Of a DNA stretch of 64,000 bases, positions 10,013-19,827 are shown in pieces. The stretch's first letter is position 1, and each line of letters begins with the position of its first letter. The DNA comes from Clusia tigrina. Lineage: Eukaryota > Arthropoda > Insecta > Diptera > Clusiidae. Below the pieces are notes generated by a model that saw only the letters and a program-made list of their open reading frames with translations, made no database searches and was not told where the DNA came from. Both the position numbers and the translations under genes were made by a program. The DNA is taken from assembly GCA_920105625.2 (NCBI GenBank), contig OV050030.1:84280570-84344569 (forward strand), read 5' to 3'.

Positions 10013-11674
10013 AATCGCTACAATAACTTATCTAATAAAAATTTCTATTTCTCTAAATATTTAAATAATCATGGTTATACTACTGCTACATTATCGTTAT
10101 CACTACTTTACACTAACATCCACCATCGACCGACCTTTTCTCCTCTTTTTTTTCTTACCATAATCTAGAATATCTAAATATCCTTGACCATGTATTTCCG
10201 TTGTCAATAGCATGACCCAATTCCTTTCTTCTCTTAAAAAAAAATCTCCTGGTTTCGTAAATATTCATAACACCTCTAGTGTGGAAAACCCCTCTATGAA
10301 TGCATACGAAACATACAGGCACCTCCTCGGTATTAACACTACCCTACTTACTACTGCGCTGAAGCCCCGCCCATTTTACGCTAGCTTTCTAACCGCTGTC
10401 AGCTAGCCTATAGCTCCAGATTTTCTCTCAATTAACACTTAACTTAATACACACAATAAACTTACAAGCAAACTTTAGTCTATCTAACCAAATTTCGATT
10501 TTACTATTATCCATTCACAACTAGCTCTCTTAGCTTGTTACCTACTGATTATTCTCCCTAACTTATTTTAGCTTAGTCCAACCTGTCATATTAACTAAAT
10601 ATACTAACAAGACCCTTTCTAACCTCTTACTTCAAAACAACCCCATTCATAATTGTCCTACGTAATTGTTAAACGAGTCAAAACTTGCCTTGGTCGGCTT
10701 ACCATCTTACTGTACCGATTGTACCAGATGCTAGGCGACCAACATCCGATGCTGCCAACGTTCGATACTTCCAGGGTCGTACACCCGGAAGTTGTATTAA
10801 AACTAATTGAAATCAATTGTATTCCATACTTATCTTCTTTATTACATTATTCATATCAATAAAAAAGATATTTAGAAAATTGTGTTTTTTTTCAATTCCC
10901 TTGAGTTTCTTCTTTTCCTATTATCATTACTTATACTAAATATAAAATTGTTTAATTACACTGCTTCCGTGTTTATTTACTTTACTTACTTCCCTATTGC
11001 TCTTCCAAACATACTTACGTTTACTTTCATGCCCCTACCCCTACGACTTCATGTATATCGTACTGATAAAACAATTAAAATATTACTGCTAAACATATGC
11101 ATGCAAACCACCATGTCTCATATTAAACTTACACGCTACACGCGCTCATACTTACTTATTGACATCCATACATATGTACATGACACATGCGCTTGTCATT
11201 ATAGCGCATGCCAAAAATGTCAACGCATCAGATTACCCGTGTACGTTATGAGTAGCTACAAACTTAATAACGTATTGCATAAACGCCCCAGTTATTGACT
11301 CTGCTGCTCATGTGACTACCTAAACCGCACAAACAAACAAAAAATATATATGCATTTATTTGCTTCCCATTTTTCTTTCTTCATTCTTTATTGAAGTCAT
11401 GTTTTCAGCTCGCAAAAATTATTTCTTTTACTACTTCACGCGGGCATTCGTACACTGTCTCGCCCTTGAATCATAATATATGGTTTCATTCTTTCATACC
11501 GCTGTCTTGCTTACGTTTAATTTTCTTCGTTTTCAAGGTTGAAATTATTATTTAATAAAAATTTCACTCATTTCAGTCGTCACTTTCCGCACGAACTGAA
11601 TTTGGGATAGGTCAAGTAAAGAAAACCTCTGCTTCAATTCACTCATCATAGCAACCAGTTTCACACTAAAATTC
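10013..11674. other. 1.7-kb non-coding spacer between pol and env, unit 1
   Basis: AT-rich, no credible gene on either strand. A 138-codon plus-strand frame at 10882-11298 has no recognisable domain and biased composition and is considered chance. A less AT-rich patch at 10690-10800 stands out. The spacer recurs in unit 5 almost unchanged. In related elements env follows pol closely, so this spacer is unusual; it may be intron-like RNA given the acceptor at its env edge. Confidence 0.5.
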
Positions 11675-12526
11675 TTAATTCGATCTGTAGGGCTTCAACA
11701 GATTGTTATGGAAACGTCTCAATTTGTTTCCTATCCTAACCTCTGTTGTTACTGGCCCCAAAATCTTTTCTACTTTATATGGACCAAGCCAAATATGGGA
11801 AAATTTGTTCTTCTTATTACTGTTACGCAGTAAAACATTGTCTCCAGCAACGAACTGCACGGGATTAGTGGAAGCATCATATTGCTTCTTGGATACCTCT
11901 TGCCCTTTCCTGCGCCTCCTAGCCAACTCGTGCCCTTTCTGCACTTGATAACGTAACAGATGTGGGTAGTCGTATGTATTATATAAAGGCGCTGGCTTTC
12001 GTTTCAAATTCGATGGCATTTGAGGTTGGAAACCATACAACGTGAAAAATGGCGTCTGGTTAGTGGATGCGTGTACAGTGTTGTTGTGCACATGCATTGC
12101 TGACGCCAACCACTGGTCCCAGTTCGATCCATCCTCCTTCACAAAATGCCTCAAGTATTCAGCTAGCGGTCGGTGGCTACGTTCTAACGAACCATTAGCC
12201 TGAGGGTGATACGGGGTGATGTGAAGTTTCTTCACCTTGAGCAGTTTACACGTTTCAGAAAAAATTCTCGAAATGAAATTAGTACCGTTATCTGTTACAA
12301 GTATCTTTGGGACACCTAATTTTGCTACAACTTCCCCAAAGAAAATCCTAGCTACCGTGGTTGCCTCCGCATCCGGCATGGCAACCGCTATAAAGTATTT
12401 AGATAGGTCGTCCTGGAATGTTAGGATGTATTTATTCCCAGACGAGCTCTCGGGCAATGGTCCCACCATATCCATGAACACCTTTTCGAATGGTCTGTTA
12501 GCAGTATCAGTTAGTTGCATAGGCAT
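11675..12526 (-). CDS. pol (IN): Retroviral-type integrase core and C-terminal domain, unit 1
   Basis: 284 codons. The catalytic triad is present: Asp in FMDMVGPLP, Asp in VTDNGTNF, and Glu in NGSLERSHRP, with 35 residues between the second Asp and the Glu (D,D-35-E). A GPY/F-type C-terminal motif follows (WLGPYKVEKILGPV). The upstream zinc-binding part (H2C2) is lost: only its last cysteine region can be read just before this frame, and the RNase H frame joins here through a deletion. Integrase would join cDNA to the host genome and produce 4-bp duplications. Whether it is translated from this truncated pol is doubtful. Confidence 0.85.
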   Translation of the reverse strand: MPMQLTDTANRPFEKVFMDMVGPLPESSSGNKYILTFQDDLSKYFIAVAMPDAEATTVARIFFGEVVAKLGVPKILVTDNGTNFISRIFSETCKLLKVKKLHITPYHPQANGSLERSHRPLAEYLRHFVKEDGSNWDQWLASAMHVHNNTVHASTNQTPFFTLYGFQPQMPSNLKRKPAPLYNTYDYPHLLRYQVQKGHELARRRRKGQEVSKKQYDASTNPVQFVAGDNVLLRNSNKKNKFSHIWLGPYKVEKILGPVTTEVRIGNKLRRFHNNLLKPYRSN

Positions 12527-12531
12527 CCTTG

Positions 12532-13212
12532 TTAGCCTTGATACCTTGTTCTTCTGACATCAAACCCCAGTTCCACTTTTACCCTGTCTAACTCAATCCA
12601 TGCCCTCACTATTATTCGTTCCCCTTTTGACCTTTCCGTTTGCCCATCATTGATCGCATATCCCGCGATATTCTCAGTGATTCTCAGAACACTCGTATTT
12701 TGCGGCGCCCTACTCAGCGCATCCGCATTCAAATTCGTTTTCCCTGGCTTGTATACAATATCAAATGTGTACTCGGACAGCTTATGCCTGAACCGTGTCA
12801 GTCTAGACGTTTGATACTTCAAATTTACGATTCCCCTTAGCGGTTGGTGGTCAGTGTAAACCGTGAACTGTCTCCCCAAAAGGTATGATCTGAAGTTACG
12901 AGTGGCCCAAACTATAGCGAGCATCTCCCTCTCTATCGTAGAGTACCGCTTCTCGGTCTCACTCAGCGCTCTACTCGCGAAAGCTATAGGATGATCGCGA
13001 CCCTCTTGTTCCTGCGAAAGAACCGCTCCCAGAGCTTCACCACTGGCGTCTGTTGTTAAAATGAAATGCTTATTAAAGTCCGGGTAAATCAGGATGGGTG
13101 GTGTCGTAATAGCCAATTTCAAACTTTCGAACGCCTGTTGGCATGACTCCGTCCATTCCAATTTTGTGTCCTTATGTAGCAATTTCGTGATTGGCAGCGA
13201 CAACTGAGCCAT
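12532..13212 (-). CDS. pol (RNH): RNase H domain with remnant of RT thumb, unit 1
   Basis: 227 codons beginning in the end of the RT connection (MAQLSLPITKLLHKDTK) and continuing into Gypsy RNase H: Asp in ILTTDASGEALG, Glu in YSTIEREMLAIVWA, Asp in VYTDHQPLRG and Asp in NADALSRAP. The fingers and palm of RT and the whole protease are absent: the frame abuts gag nucleocapsid sequence at about 13260. The same junction occurs in all five units, so the deletion predates the array. RNase H normally removes the RNA strand during reverse transcription. Confidence 0.88.
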   Translation of the reverse strand: MAQLSLPITKLLHKDTKLEWTESCQQAFESLKLAITTPPILIYPDFNKHFILTTDASGEALGAVLSQEQEGRDHPIAFASRALSETEKRYSTIEREMLAIVWATRNFRSYLLGRQFTVYTDHQPLRGIVNLKYQTSRLTRFRHKLSEYTFDIVYKPGKTNLNADALSRAPQNTSVLRITENIAGYAINDGQTERSKGERIIVRAWIELDRVKVELGFDVRRTRYQG

Positions 13213-13262
13213 ATTTGCTGATTTCCGAAGCTTTCTTTGGAGTAGTACTGTCTACCCTGTTG

Positions 13263-13850
13263 TCTTGCTGATGCATTCCTTGGACAACTCATCCCTCTTT
13301 GGTGTCGATAATTACCGCAATCCTCACAAAACGGAGTATTCCTCCTCGTTCGGCACTCATCCCAGAAATGCCCGTGCCTATCACAAAATGAGCATACGAC
13401 CTCTACAGCCGGTCGTCGATCTCTATGGTCCATTCCCCGTTTCTCATTACCCCCCAATTCTTGTCGCGGGACACTCGAACCAGCGGGTGCACTCGTCCAG
13501 CATATGCCCCCGTCGTGGCTCTGCTGAATGGCCACCTCTGCAGACGTAACTGCCTCTATCAAATCTGCCATTGATCGTTGTGTCAGACCTAGCGTGTAAT
13601 TGGCCAAGTCCCTGTTTACTAAACCGGTCTTGAACACCGTCACCATGGCCCTCTCTATTTGCGATTTGTATACTGACGCACTTTCAGGGAATTGCCTGCT
13701 TGCTACTGCACTCGCTGCACTCCCTAGTGACTGGAGCCTACGGCCCCAGGCTCTCAATTCCTCTCCAGGCTTCTGAGTAGACTCCTGGATCTCTCTTATG
13801 AGTACGTCGTACGATTTTTGTTTCAAGTATGTCCTGTCCAGGGGAGCATA
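13263..13850 (-). pseudogene. gag: gag, C-terminal half (capsid end and nucleocapsid), unit 1
   Basis: Minus-strand coding continues from the mariner insertion: capsid residues (YDVLIREIQESTQKPGEELR, near 13815-13755; LTQRSMADLIEAVTSAEVAI near 13580-13530) and two zinc knuckles, CSFCDRHGHFWDEC (CX2CX4HX4C) and CEDCGNYRHQRGMSC (CX2CX4HX5C), near 13400-13290. The mariner at 13853-14327 separates it from the N-terminal half at 14330-15737; removing it with one TA restores one open frame. A break near 13520 (missing bases relative to unit 5) alters the frame. Gag would form the particle core. Confidence 0.8.
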
Positions 13851-14329
13851 TAAAGGGTTTTTCAAAAGAAACGCTACAAAAGTAAATAGATAGTGACAGC
13901 AAACGACGCCATATTTTTTCCCGCTCTTTTGACATTTCTCTTCAGTAAGGTTTGCCATTTCATCATGCAAAGATATACGAGCCAACAACGAGTCGAAATT
14001 ATTAAAATTTACTACCGAAATTCGGAGTCAGTCGCCTCAACTTTAAGAGCGCTACGTCCAATTTATGGTCGTCATAATTGTCCTAGCAGATCAACAATTG
14101 AGCGTCTAGTGGAAAAATTTGCCGATTTATGCTTGAAAACCTTTGAAAATTGGGTTCAGCGTCTGGACTTCTGCAAGCATGGCCGTGGTGGCCATGGAAA
14201 AGAAATCGAGTTCCATACATAATGGCATCGAACGTACTTTCACAGGAATAAAGAATTTCATTGATATCTAAAACAGGTTTTGTTTTATTTAAAAAGCCTT
14301 TTGTAGCGCTCTCATTGAAAAACCCGATA
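13851..14329 (+). mobile_element. 475-bp internally deleted mariner (MITE-like) in gag, unit 1
   Basis: Ends AAGGGTTTTTC at 13853 and GAAAAACCCGA at 14327 are inverted repeats continuing for about 28 bases, flanked by TA (13851-13852, 14328-14329). It has the first 60 or so codons of the transposase (MQRYTSQQRVEIIKIYYRN) joined directly to the last 35 (ADLCLKTFENWVQ) with 834 bp missing compared with units 2-5. Same TA site and same orientation as the full-size copies, so it derives from one of them. Confidence 0.92.
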
Positions 14330-15737
14330 AATCAGTCAGGTTGTCTACTGGGCTATGTGCCAACAAATCAAACGCGTCCCCTGTTGTTCTCTGTCTTATA
14401 CATCTTATCAAGTGTTCAACCTCCGCTCCCGGAAGACTTTGTTGGGCAAGCTCGCAACCTTCCTTGAACCTCCTGATTTCCGTCCTGAGATCGTAAATCT
14501 CAACGCCAGAAAACATAAGCACAAGCTTCTCCACAGCTTTGGCCACCTCCAGAATGCTCATTCTGACTGTCGAGTTAACCACCACAGGAATAACTGTATC
14601 GCTCACCTCTTGTGTAGCTAATTGGCTATTAATCCCCTCTTCCAATAGATACTTAACCAGATCCTGGCGCAAACTTAGTGGCCGCCGTGCTTCCAACCGA
14701 GTTGGCGTGTCGTATATAGGCTCTTCCGACTGAGGCGCTTTATCCTTTTCCCCGACGCTCGCCGGTTGAGTCGCTGCTTTCTTATTCACCTGCGATTCGC
14801 GCTGCGCCTGGTCTTCAATGAAACTAATCGGTAGCCCTCCTAAATCGCAATCCCTCACTACTATTTTCGGAACGGGATGTCCGCGGGTACACTGGGGCGT
14901 CAAGTATCCTGATCCTCCTACTTCCGGTATCGAAGCTTGAACCGTCTGCGTTTGTATTTCCGACGTCGACACCGACCTTGGCCTCACCTGGGATGGCTTC
15001 ACTTCCACCGTCGCTCCCCTAAACCTGAAATTCTCTTGCTCTAACAAAGAAGCTTCCTCCTCTGTTTCCTCGAGCCGTCTTGAGAGTTCCTTAGTTTTAT
15101 TTTGGAGGAATTCTCTATCAGCTTTCAGATCTTCCTTTTCCTTACGTACTTCCTCTAATTCTTTTTCCCTCCTGCTCAAGATAGCAGTCAGCGTCAAATC
15201 GGCTGCTTCCAAAGGCGATATTCTACCCCTTACTCTGGCCTCCTCCCACAACGTCTGGGCTTCAGTCTTACCCGCGCTGGCTTCGAAATGGTCGAATATC
15301 CTCTCGGTGAAAAGATTAACCTCTGTTTTTACTGCTTTTAATTCGTCCTGTGCGTCTTCTTTGCTCTTTAACGGAGACCCACTCGGTGCCTCAATTGTTG
15401 CTAAATCCGTCTCGAATACCTTGAGCCACCCTGACACTAAACTTTCCAAATATCCAGGAAAATTCGTCGCAAAGTATTCGTCGTCCTTACAGACCTCCGT
15501 GTGCGGCAGTAATTTTACGTGGTTGTTTTGAAATTTTTCCACCAAACCTCGCAACTCGGTGATTTGTCTGTGATAATACTTCACCGTTTTCACATCCTTC
15601 CGGTCCTTCCTGAAGTTGGAAATCAACCTCTGTACCTCTTTGCCCACCACTTCCTGGGATTTCAGCAACTCCTTCACTTCCTTCGAGTCCCATGTACTAT
15701 GCCTAATCCAATAAATATCCCGTTGAACAACCCAATC
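14330..15737 (-). pseudogene. gag: gag, N-terminal half (matrix-like and capsid start), unit 1
   Basis: An open frame of about 469 codons, interrupted at its C-terminal end by the mariner; the last 13 codons before the stop at 14289 are mariner sequence. It starts with a helical region (EVQRLISNFRKDRKDVKTVK), has a long charged coiled-coil segment near residues 180-230 (REKELEEVRKEKEDLKADRE), a Pro/Ser-rich linker, and the capsid start (IRRFKEGCELAQQSLPGAEV). No in-frame ATG exists near the N-terminus: the frame is open back to a TGA near 15740, and the nearest ATG (15691-15693) is in another frame. An upstream start plus a small frame change, or non-AUG initiation, would be needed. Confidence 0.75.
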
Positions 15738-15741
15738 TCAA

Positions 15742-16576
15742 AGAAAAATCCCCATGCATCTGTTCAAAAAAAAAAAAAAAATTCTCCCAATTCGCAAAAA
15801 CCGAAATTGGATTTACAGGCAAAATATGTCTTGATTCATTCCCGGAGATTTGAATCCATATTTAATAAAAAAAAAACCCGTAACGTATGCGCCACGTAAT
15901 AATAGCATTTAAATGTTTACTTCAACATTGCTACGCAAATTGTAGTTTTAGAACTACACAAACTTTGATGCAAGAACACGTGTTATCGGCACCTTTTCAC
16001 TTAATACCCTAAACTCAAAATGCCAAATATTCTACTCAATCTTTATTTTGATTTCAAAACAATATAAATTGAAACATATCAATGTCCCTACCGACAAACA
16101 AACACAAATCCCCTATCATAACCGTACGAACCCTATACCGTGGCACGTTCTTTCCGAACCAAACCAACCGGTATACACAAGTTCGCAATTCAATAACGCA
16201 AAAACCGTGAATTAGCAGACACGTCCCACATCCCCCGAGAATGCTGAAACAAGAGGTAAGAAAAAATATGAGCCTAATCTCAGTGAAATAAACCTATACA
16301 ACCTGACCATTAAAAATTTTCGAGGATCGACCTAGTGTCACCTAACCGCAGCGGCTATTCAGCCCCGATGCTGCTTCTTCTGCTTCCACACGGCCACCGA
16401 AGAATCGTCGACAAAATTCACTTAAATACTAAAATGTCCTACTATAAGCATACTTACCAATATCCTTGCTCCCTCCATTGAACTCCTTTGAGTTGGTTAT
16501 CCTAACGTTGCTAGTAGTAGTTTCCCGTTGGTGGATTCCCGCGTAGGAGTGCTCTTTTCCTGGCACTCGACGTTGG
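15742..16576 (-). other. 5' untranslated leader of unit 1
   Basis: About 830 bases between PBS and gag without a credible reading frame. It holds an A14 tract near 15766-15780. Leaders of this kind usually carry packaging and splice-donor signals, but none was identified. Equivalent leaders lie before units 2, 3 and 5 and are largely deleted in unit 4. Confidence 0.55.
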
Positions 16577-16594
16577 ATCCTACCGGCTGCGCCA
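16577..16594 (-). other. Primer binding site, tRNA-Ser type (unit 1)
   Basis: On the minus strand TGGCGCAGCCGGTAGGAT lies two bases (AT) inside the 5' LTR. The plus strand ATCCTACCGGCTGCGCCA equals the 3' end of fly tRNA-Ser including CCA, as I know that tRNA. Serine priming is shared by the 17.6/297/ZAM group of errantiviruses. Equivalent sites: 22077-22094, 27565-27582, 31703-31720, 41780-41797. Confidence 0.85.
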
Positions 16595-16596
16595 AT

Positions 16597-17035
16597 TGTT
16601 GCGTTCTCCGAGCGTTAGCTGTGGCAATGCGCCCTGCAGTTGCCTGTGACCTGTAAATACTTGCCAGACCTGTAAAACACTTGCCGACTGCGGCGTAAAC
16701 ACAACACACACCGTTTCGCTTTCGGAAATATACAACTTCGATCTATTCTTAATCCACTCTTATTTATATTCTTAATTCTAGCTACATAATTATTTTTATA
16801 ATCTACTTAGGTGTTCCAATTACGCAAGTGCTGACCCAAAACAATAATCGCTATAAGCCAGTTCATACACAATGCCAATGGTGCATTTTAGCCCTAGTTT
16901 TTGTGTCACTGTGTAATTGTAACACCTGTGAAATTCATATATGTAATATTAATTATAGCTACAACCGGTCGATAGGCTACTTGGGTTGTGTCGCGAGTCA
17001 ACTACTCGTAGGTAGTCGTATCTTGACTCGCAACA
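16597..17035 (-). repeat. LTR B (5' LTR of unit 1 and 3' LTR of unit 2)
   Basis: 439 bp, same ends as LTR A. PBS of unit 1 abuts its left side and the polypurine tract of unit 2 its right side, so it serves two units. It shares GTGACCTG (near 16645) with LTR F, where the others have GTCACCTG. Confidence 0.95.
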
Positions 17036-17238
17036 TTCCTCCCCTCTTTCGAGAAGAAGGTAGTGTAGCTACCTTCTAAAATTGTATAACCTACTATAAT
17101 ATTTTATATGTATACATTTACTATATATTTTTTTCTGATAACCTAATACAATATTTTATATGTATATTTATATGTATATTTATGTTTTTTTTTCGAATGG
17201 TCTGTTAGCAGTATCAGTTAGTTGCATAGGCATCCTTG
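17036..17238 (-). other. 3' end of unit 2 with the env/integrase deletion junction
   Basis: Polypurine tract, then AT repeats, then an abrupt switch near 17193 from the T-run seen at about 7930 in unit 1 to TCGAATGGTC of the integrase N-terminus. About 4.55 kb (all env, spacer and most of integrase) is missing. A run of T at both breakpoints suggests microhomology joining. Units 3 and 4 have the same junction near 22681 and 28170. Confidence 0.85.
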
Positions 17239-17919
17239 TTAGCCTTGATACCTTGTTCTTCTGACATCAAACCCCAGTTCCACTTTTACCCTGTCTAACT
17301 CAATCCATGCCCTCACTATTATTCGTTCCCCTTTTGACCTTTCCGTTTGCCCATCATTGATCGCATATCCCGCGATATTCTCAGTGATTCTCAGAACACT
17401 CGTATTTTGCGGCGCCCTACTCAGCGCATCCGCATTCAAATTCGTTTTCCCTGGCTTGTATACAATATCAAATGTGTACTCGGACAGCTTATGCCTGAAC
17501 CGTGCCAGTCTAGACGTTTGATCCTTCAAATTTACGATTCCCCTTAGCGGTTGGTGGTCAGTGTAAACCGTGAACTGCCTCCCCAAAAGGTATGATCTGA
17601 AGTTACGAGTGGCCCAAACTATAGCGAGCATCTCCCTCTCTATCGTAGAGTACCGCTTCTCGGTCTCACTCAGCGCTCTACTCGCGAAAGCTATAGGATG
17701 ATCGCGACCCTCTTGTTCCTGCGAAAGAACCGCTCCCAGAGCTTCACCACTGGCGTCTGTTGTTAAAATGAAATGCTTATTAAAGTCCGGGTAAATCAGG
17801 ATGGGTGGTGTCGTAATAGCCAATTTCAAACCTTCGAACGCCTGTTGGCATGACTCCGTCCATTCAAATTTTGTGTCCTTATGTAGCAATTTCGTGATTG
17901 GCAGCGACAACTGAGCCAT
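17239..17919 (-). CDS. pol (RNH): RNase H domain, unit 2
   Basis: 227 codons, same layout and catalytic residues as unit 1 with a few substitutions (KFEWTES, RGIVNLKDQTSRLA). The same RT/protease deletion joins it to gag. Only about 15 integrase codons (MPMQLTDTANRPFEK) remain beyond it before the deletion junction. Confidence 0.85.
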   Translation of the reverse strand: MAQLSLPITKLLHKDTKFEWTESCQQAFEGLKLAITTPPILIYPDFNKHFILTTDASGEALGAVLSQEQEGRDHPIAFASRALSETEKRYSTIEREMLAIVWATRNFRSYLLGRQFTVYTDHQPLRGIVNLKDQTSRLARFRHKLSEYTFDIVYKPGKTNLNADALSRAPQNTSVLRITENIAGYAINDGQTERSKGERIIVRAWIELDRVKVELGFDVRRTRYQG

Positions 17920-17969
17920 ATTTGCTGATTTCCGAAGCTTTCTCTGGAGTAGTACTGTCTACCCTGTTG

Positions 17970-18514
17970 TCTTGCTGATGCATTCCTTGGACAACTCATC
18001 CCTCTTTGGTGTCCATAATTACCGCAATCCTCACAAAACGGAGTTTTCCTCCTCGTTCGGCACTCATCCCAGAAATGCCCGTGCCTATTACAAAATGAGC
18101 ATACGACCTCTACAGCCGGTCGTCGATCTCTATGGTCCATTCCCCGTTTCTCATTACCCCCCAATTCTTGTCGCAGGACATTCGAACCAGCGGGTGCACT
18201 CGTCCAGCATATGCCCCCCGTCGTGGCTCTTTGCTGAATGGCCACCTCTGCAGACGTAACTGCCTCTATCAAATCTGCCATTGATCGTTGTGTCAGACCT
18301 AACGTGTAATTGACCAAGTCCCTGTTTACTAAACCGGTCTTGAACACCGTCACCATGGCCCTCTCTATTTGCGATTTGTATACTGACGCACTTTCAGGGA
18401 ATTGCCTGTTTGCTACTGCAATTCCTCTTCAGGCTTCTGAGTAGACTCCTGGATCTCTCTTATGAGTACGTCGTACGATTTTTGTTTCAAGTATGTCCTG
18501 TACAGGGGAGCATA
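17970..18514 (-). pseudogene. gag: gag, C-terminal half, unit 2 (46-bp deletion)
   Basis: Capsid end and the two zinc knuckles as in unit 1. A deletion of 46 bp at about 18420, relative to units 1 and 5, removes the segment around LRAWGRRLQSLG and shifts the frame, leaving a 79-codon piece (18413-18652) and a 176-codon piece (17826-18356). Units 3 and 4 carry the identical deletion. Confidence 0.8.
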
Positions 18515-19827
18515 TAAAGGGTTTTTCAAAAGAAACGCTACAAAAGTAAATAGATAGTGACAGCAAACGACGCCATATTTTTTCCCGCTCTTTTGACATT
18601 TCTCTTCAGTAAGGTTTGCCATTTCATCATGCAAAGATATACGAGCCAACAACGAGTCGAAATTATTAAAATTTACTACCGAAATTTGGAGTCAGTCGCC
18701 TCAACTTTAAGAGCGCTACGTCCAATTTATGGTCGTCATAATTGTCCTAGCAGATCAACAATTGAGCGTCTAGTGGAAAAATTTGAATCCACAGGCACAG
18801 TACAAAATGAATGAAATGAAGAAGTGCCCGTAGTGTCGAGAATATTGCTGCCACTGAGGCTTCAGTTCAAGAAAGCCCAAATGTGTCTCTCACACGTCGT
18901 TCTCAAGCGTTGGGCATCTCTGTGACGTCGTTGTGGCGAATTTTGCGAAAAGATCTTGGCCTACATCCTTACAAGATCAAATTGACGCAAGAACTGAAGC
19001 CGCTTGACCACCATAAGCGTCGTATGTTCGTGAATTGGGCTGAGCAACAACTTGAAAATGATTCGGATTTTCATCGGAAAATCATCTTCAGCGATGAGCA
19101 TCATCTTCAGCGATGCTCATTTCTGGCTGAATGGCTTCGTCAATAAGCAAAATATGCGTTATTGGTTAGACAGCAATCCACACGTACTCCATGAGTCATC
19201 ATTGTATCCCGAAAAAATTACGGTTTGGTGCGGTTTATGGGCCGGCGGCGTCATTGGGCCGTACTTCTTCCGTGATGATCAAGGCCGGCACATTACTGTG
19301 AATGCGAATCGCAACCGTTCAATGATAACCGAATATTTTTGGCCCCAATTGGATAATATGGACTTGGAGGATATGTGGTTCCAACAGGACGGCGCCACAA
19401 GCCACACAGCGAATGCCACAATCAATTTACTGCAAACCAAGTTTGGTGAACGTGTTATCTCACGAAATGGCCCAGTCGATTGGCCGCCTCGGTCGTGCGA
19501 TTTGACACCGTTAGATTATTTCCTGTGGGGCTACGTCAAGTCTATGGTCTATGCCAACAAGCCAGCGACGATTGATGAACTTCGTACGAATATCGAACGT
19601 AAAATTGCAGCAGTATCGGCCGATTTATGCTTGAAAACCTTTGAAAATTGGGTTCAGCGTCTGGACTTCTGCAAGCATGGCCGTGGTGGCCATGGAAAAG
19701 AAATCGAGTTCCATACATAATGGCATCGAACGTACTTTCACAGGAATAAAGAATTTCATTGATATCTAAAACAGGTTTTGTTTTATTTAAAAAGCCTTTT
19801 GTAGCGCTCTCATTGAAAAACCCGATA
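18515..19827 (+). mobile_element. Full-size mariner (1309 bp) in gag, unit 2
   Basis: Inverted ends at 18517 and 19825, TA on both sides. It carries a transposase pseudogene on the plus strand, opposite to the host element. Spacing of the last two Asp residues points to the DD41D (rosa-like) branch known from tephritid flies. Confidence 0.92.
18629..19720 (+). pseudogene. mariner transposase (DD41D-like) pseudogene, unit 2
   Basis: Starts MQRYTSQQRVEIIKIYYRN at 18629 (helix-turn-helix region), continues after a stop and frame change at 18812 as SLTRRSQALGISVTSLWRIL, and in a third frame as IIFSDAHFWLNGF to the stop at 19720. Catalytic Asp in IFSD, then in FQQDGATSH; the third is in CDLTPLDYFLWG, with 41 residues between the second Asp and the Asp of PLD (36 to the Asp of CDL). 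A 19-bp tandem duplication around 19083-19120 (ATCATCTTCAGCGATG repeated) breaks the frame exactly at the first catalytic Asp. The same breaks occur in units 3, 4 and 5, so the mariner was inactive before array growth. Confidence 0.85.

Noticed and set aside
10882..11298. 138-codon plus-strand frame in the pol-env spacer, repeated at 35266-35682
   Set aside because: It recurs only because the spacer is duplicated; composition is AT-driven and no domain is recognisable.
16577..16594. tRNA-Ser gene at the LTR boundary
   Set aside because: Only the 3' end of the tRNA is matched, next to the LTR, in every unit; it is a primer binding site.
16828..17079. 83-codon plus-strand frame recurring in each LTR
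   Set aside because: Antisense to the LTR and spanning its edge; no motif, explained by LTR repetition.
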